Source: JAXDBV01 sp034678415
Lineage (GTDB): Bacteria; Bacteroidota; Bacteroidia; Bacteroidales; VadinHA17
Assembly: GCA_034678415.1 (NCBI GenBank)
Contig: JAXDBV010000106.1
Location: 1 to 9,155, forward strand
DNA: 9,155 nt
Reading direction: 5' to 3'
This document shows, piece after piece, positions 7,023-9,155 of this stretch (within the stretch, counting starts at the first letter, position 1; every line of letters begins with the position of its first letter). The notes below the pieces were generated by a model. That model was not told the DNA's origin and did no database searches. It saw nothing but the letters and a program-made list of their open reading frames with translations. The position numbers and the translations under genes are program-made.

Positions 7023-7637
7023 TTACTTTCCTTTTGACCGCTGGGTAATTTCATCCCTGATCAGGGAAGCCAGTTCGTAGTTCTCTTTTTGTACCGCTTC
7101 TTCAAGCTTTTGCTTCAGCTCCTCCATGGTCATGTTTTTGAACTGACCTGTTATATCTGAAGTTTTTCGCGACGACCGTTTCACTTCCTTTGTTTTTTCA
7201 GCCTCGAGTTCTTCTTCCTCTGCCTCCACGTCGAGGACAATTCCCGACTGCGCAATGATTTCCTCGGTGGTATAGATAGGGCATTTAAACCGGAGTGCCA
7301 GGGCTATTGCATCGGACGTACGGGCATCGATCGTGATCTCACGGCTACCGTTTTCGCATACCAGCTTGGAATAGAACACCCCTTCTTCCAGGCGGTAGAT
7401 ATCCACCTCAATCAGTGATATATTAAAGGCAGTGGCAAAGCTCAGGAAAAGATCATGGGTAAGGGGCCGGGGCGGGGTAAGGCCCTCCAGCTGTATAGCA
7501 ATGGCCTGCGCTTCAAAACCACCTATAATAATGGGTATCCTCCTGTTACCGTGTTCCTCGGTCAGAACCAATGCATACGCCCCCGACTGGGTTTGGCTGT
7601 ATGAAATCCCTAACACATTGAGCTTGATCTTATTCAT
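7023..7637 (-). CDS. DUF151 bifunctional nuclease-family protein with C-terminal UVR motif
   Basis: The 204-residue protein has two parts. Residues about 1-137 are a DUF151 domain (bifunctional nuclease family), shown by IPIIIGGFEAQAIAIQLEG (34-52), RPLTHDL (57-63) and DARTSDAIALALR (104-116). Plant members have been reported to cleave both RNA and DNA, but the activity of bacterial ones is poorly known. Residues about 170-204 (MTMEELKQKLEEAVQKENYELAS...) form a UVR motif, the short helical pair first described in UvrB and UvrC that mediates protein contacts. Between them is a charged linker, acidic (138-147) then basic (150-158). The ATG at 7637 is preferred because it gives MNKIKLNVLGIS, the family N-terminus; a TTG 12 nt upstream (7649) would also be in frame. 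The gene diverges from rplU and has its own -7-like box at 7686-7693. Domain assignment is firm; biological role is not. Confidence 0.92.
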   Translation of the reverse strand: MNKIKLNVLGISYSQTQSGAYALVLTEEHGNRRIPIIIGGFEAQAIAIQLEGLTPPRPLTHDLFLSFATAFNISLIEVDIYRLEEGVFYSKLVCENGSREITIDARTSDAIALALRFKCPIYTTEEIIAQSGIVLDVEAEEEELEAEKTKEVKRSSRKTSDITGQFKNMTMEELKQKLEEAVQKENYELASLIRDEITQRSKGK

Positions 7638-7685
7638 ATCCTGAACCAACGCTGATGATCATGATCCCTCTTTATCTCTATTATA

Positions 7686-7693
7686 CAAATATA
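7686..7693 (-). promoter_or_regulatory. Candidate -7 box for the DUF151 gene
   Basis: On the minus strand the sequence TATATTTG matches the Bacteroidota -7 consensus TAnnTTTG at every fixed base, about 48 nt upstream of the chosen ATG at 7637. No TTTG box is present 19-21 nt further upstream, so the promoter is incomplete by this rule. Confidence 0.4.
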
Positions 7694-7803
7694 ATGAAAT
7701 AGTTGATTGTTATCCCTGTATACTGTGCCTGCCGGCGAATATTTATCGTCGAGAATAAACATATGCGCTGGGCCGGAAGGGCATTTCAATTTACTTGTTT
7801 TTC

Positions 7804-7834
7804 TTTGTTAATCTTCGAAACTTTTATATTTTTG
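7804..7834 (+). promoter_or_regulatory. Bacteroidota-type promoter for rplU-rpmA
   Basis: TTTG (7804-7807), a 19-nt spacer and TATTTTTG (7827-7834) match the housekeeping promoter consensus of the phylum (TTTG, 19-21 nt, TAnnTTTG) at every fixed position. Transcription would start near 7841, giving a leader of roughly 33 nt before the rplU ATG at 7874. That is too short for a typical ribosomal-protein autoregulatory leader structure. Confidence 0.78.
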
Positions 7835-7873
7835 CAGTCCTGATATTTAAAACCAGTTAATTAACGACTTAGA

Positions 7874-8434
7874 ATGTTTGCAATTGTTGATATCGCGGGT
7901 CAGCAGTTTAAGGTTGAAAAAGACCAGAAGATCTTTGTTCACCGCCTGGATGGTGAAGAGGGAGATGAAGTACAGTTCGACAAGGTGCTGCTGATCGAAA
8001 ACGATGATGCCGTAATTGTTGGCGAACCTGTGATCGCGGGGGCGCTGGTTTCGGCAAAAATAGTGGCCCATTTGAAGGGAGATAAAACCATTGTTTTCAA
8101 AAAGAAAAGAAGAAAAGGCTTTAAGGTGAAAAAGGGGCATCGACAGCTTCTTACTCAACTTCTGATTGAAGATATTGTGGAGAAAGAAGGGGTGAAGAAG
8201 GAGAGGAAAAAAGCGGCACCCAAGCCTTCCGTGGTGAAGCCGGAAATAGAGGCTTCTCCGGAGAAAACCCTGGAGAAGAAGGAAGCAAAGAAAGCGGCAA
8301 CGCCGGAAACAAAAAAAGGAGCTGCAAAAGAAGAGGGAAAGAAACCGGCCAAAAAAGCACCGGAGAAGAAGGCAGCAACCCCCAAGCCGGTTGCAAAGAA
8401 AATCTTAACAAAAAAGAAGAAATCGAAGAAATAG
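7874..8434 (+). CDS. rplU: 50S ribosomal protein bL21 with long lysine-rich C-terminal extension
   Basis: bL21 binds 23S rRNA in the large ribosomal subunit. Residues 1 to about 104 are an ordinary bL21: MFAIVDIAGQQFKVEKDQ at the start, the loop DDAVIVGEPVIAGALV, and the signature FKKKRRKGFKVKKGHRQ (75-91) followed by LTQLLIEDI. The family is normally about 100-105 residues long, but this protein has 186. The extra 80 or so residues are low complexity, rich in Lys, Ala, Pro and Glu (29 lysines in residues 106-186), and end in KKKKSKK, resembling histone H1-like tails. The frame is continuous with no frameshift, and the stop at 8432-8434 lies 27 nt before rpmA, so the tail is genuinely encoded. 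From memory, other Bacteroidota also have extended bL21 proteins, though length varies. The core identification is secure; what the tail does is unknown. Confidence 0.96.
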   Translation: MFAIVDIAGQQFKVEKDQKIFVHRLDGEEGDEVQFDKVLLIENDDAVIVGEPVIAGALVSAKIVAHLKGDKTIVFKKKRRKGFKVKKGHRQLLTQLLIEDIVEKEGVKKERKKAAPKPSVVKPEIEASPEKTLEKKEAKKAATPETKKGAAKEEGKKPAKKAPEKKAATPKPVAKKILTKKKKSKK

Positions 8435-8461
8435 GAACCAATTCTTAAAATATTTACTGTC

Positions 8462-8722
8462 ATGGCACACAAGAAAGGAGCCGGTAGTAGCAGGAATGGA
8501 CGTGATTCGCAAAGCAAACGACTGGGGATCAAGCTATATGGAGGCCAGTTGGCCAAAGCCGGCAATATTATTGTTCGTCAGAGAGGTACCCGTCATCATC
8601 CCGGTCTGAATGTGGGACTAGGAAGAGATCATACCCTCTTTGCACTGTCCGACGGACGCGTCGAATTCAGGAGAAAACAAGGGAATATATCTTACGTGTC
8701 TGTGATTCCTGAAAATAACTGA
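8462..8722 (+). CDS. rpmA: 50S ribosomal protein bL27
   Basis: bL27 sits beside the peptidyl-transferase centre, where its N-terminal tail reaches towards the tRNAs. The 86-residue protein has the normal length and the typical opening MAHKKGAGSSRNGRDSQSKRLG, with no cleavable N-terminal extension of the Firmicutes kind. The conserved centre GGQLAKAGNIIVRQRGTRHHPG and the GRDHTLFALSDG strand follow. It lies 27 nt behind rplU, the usual order, and is cotranscribed with it from the promoter at 7804-7834. A hairpin terminator follows at 8753-8803. Confidence 0.98.
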   Translation: MAHKKGAGSSRNGRDSQSKRLGIKLYGGQLAKAGNIIVRQRGTRHHPGLNVGLGRDHTLFALSDGRVEFRRKQGNISYVSVIPENN

Positions 8723-8752
8723 TCGAGAGACACGACATCCTCTGCATACAGG

Positions 8753-8803
8753 TCTCCTGGACAACCGATCGAAGTTACGGTCAACCATTCCAGGAGATTT
8801 TTT
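8753..8803 (+). terminator. Intrinsic terminator after rpmA
   Basis: An 8-bp perfect stem, TCTCCTGG (8753-8760) with CCAGGAGA (8790-8797), is followed directly by six T (8798-8803) and another T-rich run. The 29-nt loop is long for an intrinsic terminator, and contains a short inner pairing ACCG (8764-8767) / CGGT (8778-8781). It most simply ends the rplU-rpmA transcript before serS, though as it lies upstream of serS it could also attenuate readthrough into that gene. Confidence 0.7.
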
Positions 8804-8840
8804 ATTTTTACAAAATACTATACAGGTTAATCTCACTCCT

Positions 8841-9155
8841 ATGTTACCACTTAAACTGATCCAGGAAGACAGGGAACTGGTGATCCGGCGTTTGCAGGTA
8901 AAGAACTTCGACGCACGGGCCATCATCGATCAGATCACCGCTCTTGACCAGAGCCGCCGGCAGTTACAGCATCAGACCGACGAGAAACTGGCGGAGATGA
9001 ACGCTCTCTCCCGGCAGATCGGTGATCACATCAAGGCTGGTAATAACGCCGAGGCATTACGGCTGAAGGATGCAACGGCCAGCCTCAAGGAACAGATAAA
9101 GGAGTTGCAGAAAAAGTCGGCCGAGGCAGAATCGGCGCTTGACGCCCGTATTATT
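8841..9155 (+). CDS. serS: Serine-tRNA ligase, N-terminal part (3' truncated by window edge)
   Basis: SerRS charges tRNA-Ser with serine. Only the first 105 codons are inside the window, open to the last base. They start MLPLKLIQEDRELVIRRL, the usual N-terminus of bacterial SerRS, and continue with heptad-like charged and leucine-rich helices (about 28-100). This matches the long antiparallel coiled coil that holds the variable arm of tRNA-Ser. The catalytic class II motifs would lie beyond the window. The ATG at 8841 is 118 nt after rpmA, with a terminator between, so serS probably has its own promoter: TATTTTTA at 8803-8810 is a weak -7 candidate without a matching upstream box. The order rplU-rpmA-serS is common in Bacteroidota and supports the call. 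Confidence 0.93.
   Translation, partial: MLPLKLIQEDRELVIRRLQVKNFDARAIIDQITALDQSRRQLQHQTDEKLAEMNALSRQIGDHIKAGNNAEALRLKDATASLKEQIKELQKKSAEAESALDARII

Noticed and set aside
7638..7649. A TTG start at 7649 for the DUF151 gene
   Set aside because: The ATG at 7637 gives the family's N-terminus directly and needs no rare start codon.
7655..7666. Overlapping palindromes ATGATCAT and GATCATGATC in the DUF151 leader
   Set aside because: Short AT-rich dyads of this kind are frequent by chance, and nothing else marks the site as an operator.
7838..7873. An L21-type autoregulatory RNA leader before rplU
   Set aside because: The predicted leader is only about 33 nt and shows no stable stem.

Overview
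The window is a stretch of chromosome from a member of the Bacteroidota, most likely a Bacteroidales-like anaerobe. Three things point there. The protein sequences read as Bacteroidota versions, for example ClpX ending in ...NLQRLKVA and a DUF151 protein with a UVR tail. The gene orders clpP-clpX and rplU-rpmA-serS are usual in that phylum. The rplU promoter fits the phylum's TTTG / TAnnTTTG pattern and the genes lack clear Shine-Dalgarno sites. There are no tRNAs, rRNAs, CRISPR arrays, insertion sequences or phage genes.

Layout: (1) 1-1760, plus strand: the 3' part of clpP and all of clpX, closed by a strong hairpin that can also terminate the gene facing it. (2) 1770-7637, minus strand, six genes. 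Read in their own direction they are a DUF151/UVR bifunctional-nuclease-type protein; a saccharopine-dehydrogenase-family oxidoreductase (lysine 6-dehydrogenase-like) with a secreted alpha/beta hydrolase 4 nt behind it; thyA with folA 1 nt behind it; and a lipoprotein of unknown function. (3) 7804-9155, plus strand: rplU, rpmA, a terminator, then the 5' part of serS, cut by the window edge.

How the genes work together: ClpX unfolds substrates for ClpP. ThyA consumes methylene-tetrahydrofolate and releases dihydrofolate, which FolA (DHFR) reduces, so the pair is a folate cycle in one transcript. bL21 and bL27 are large-subunit ribosomal proteins, followed by seryl-tRNA synthetase. The oxidoreductase and hydrolase probably share a transcript, but their combined role is not evident.

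I found no convincing new multi-gene system; this is mainly core genome. The points most worth a second look are an 80-residue lysine-rich tail on bL21, an internally repeated cysteine/DYG module in the lipoprotein, a small hairpin leader before thyA, the linked oxidoreductase/hydrolase pair, and a VGY sequence where ClpX of E. coli has its ClpP-binding IGF loop.
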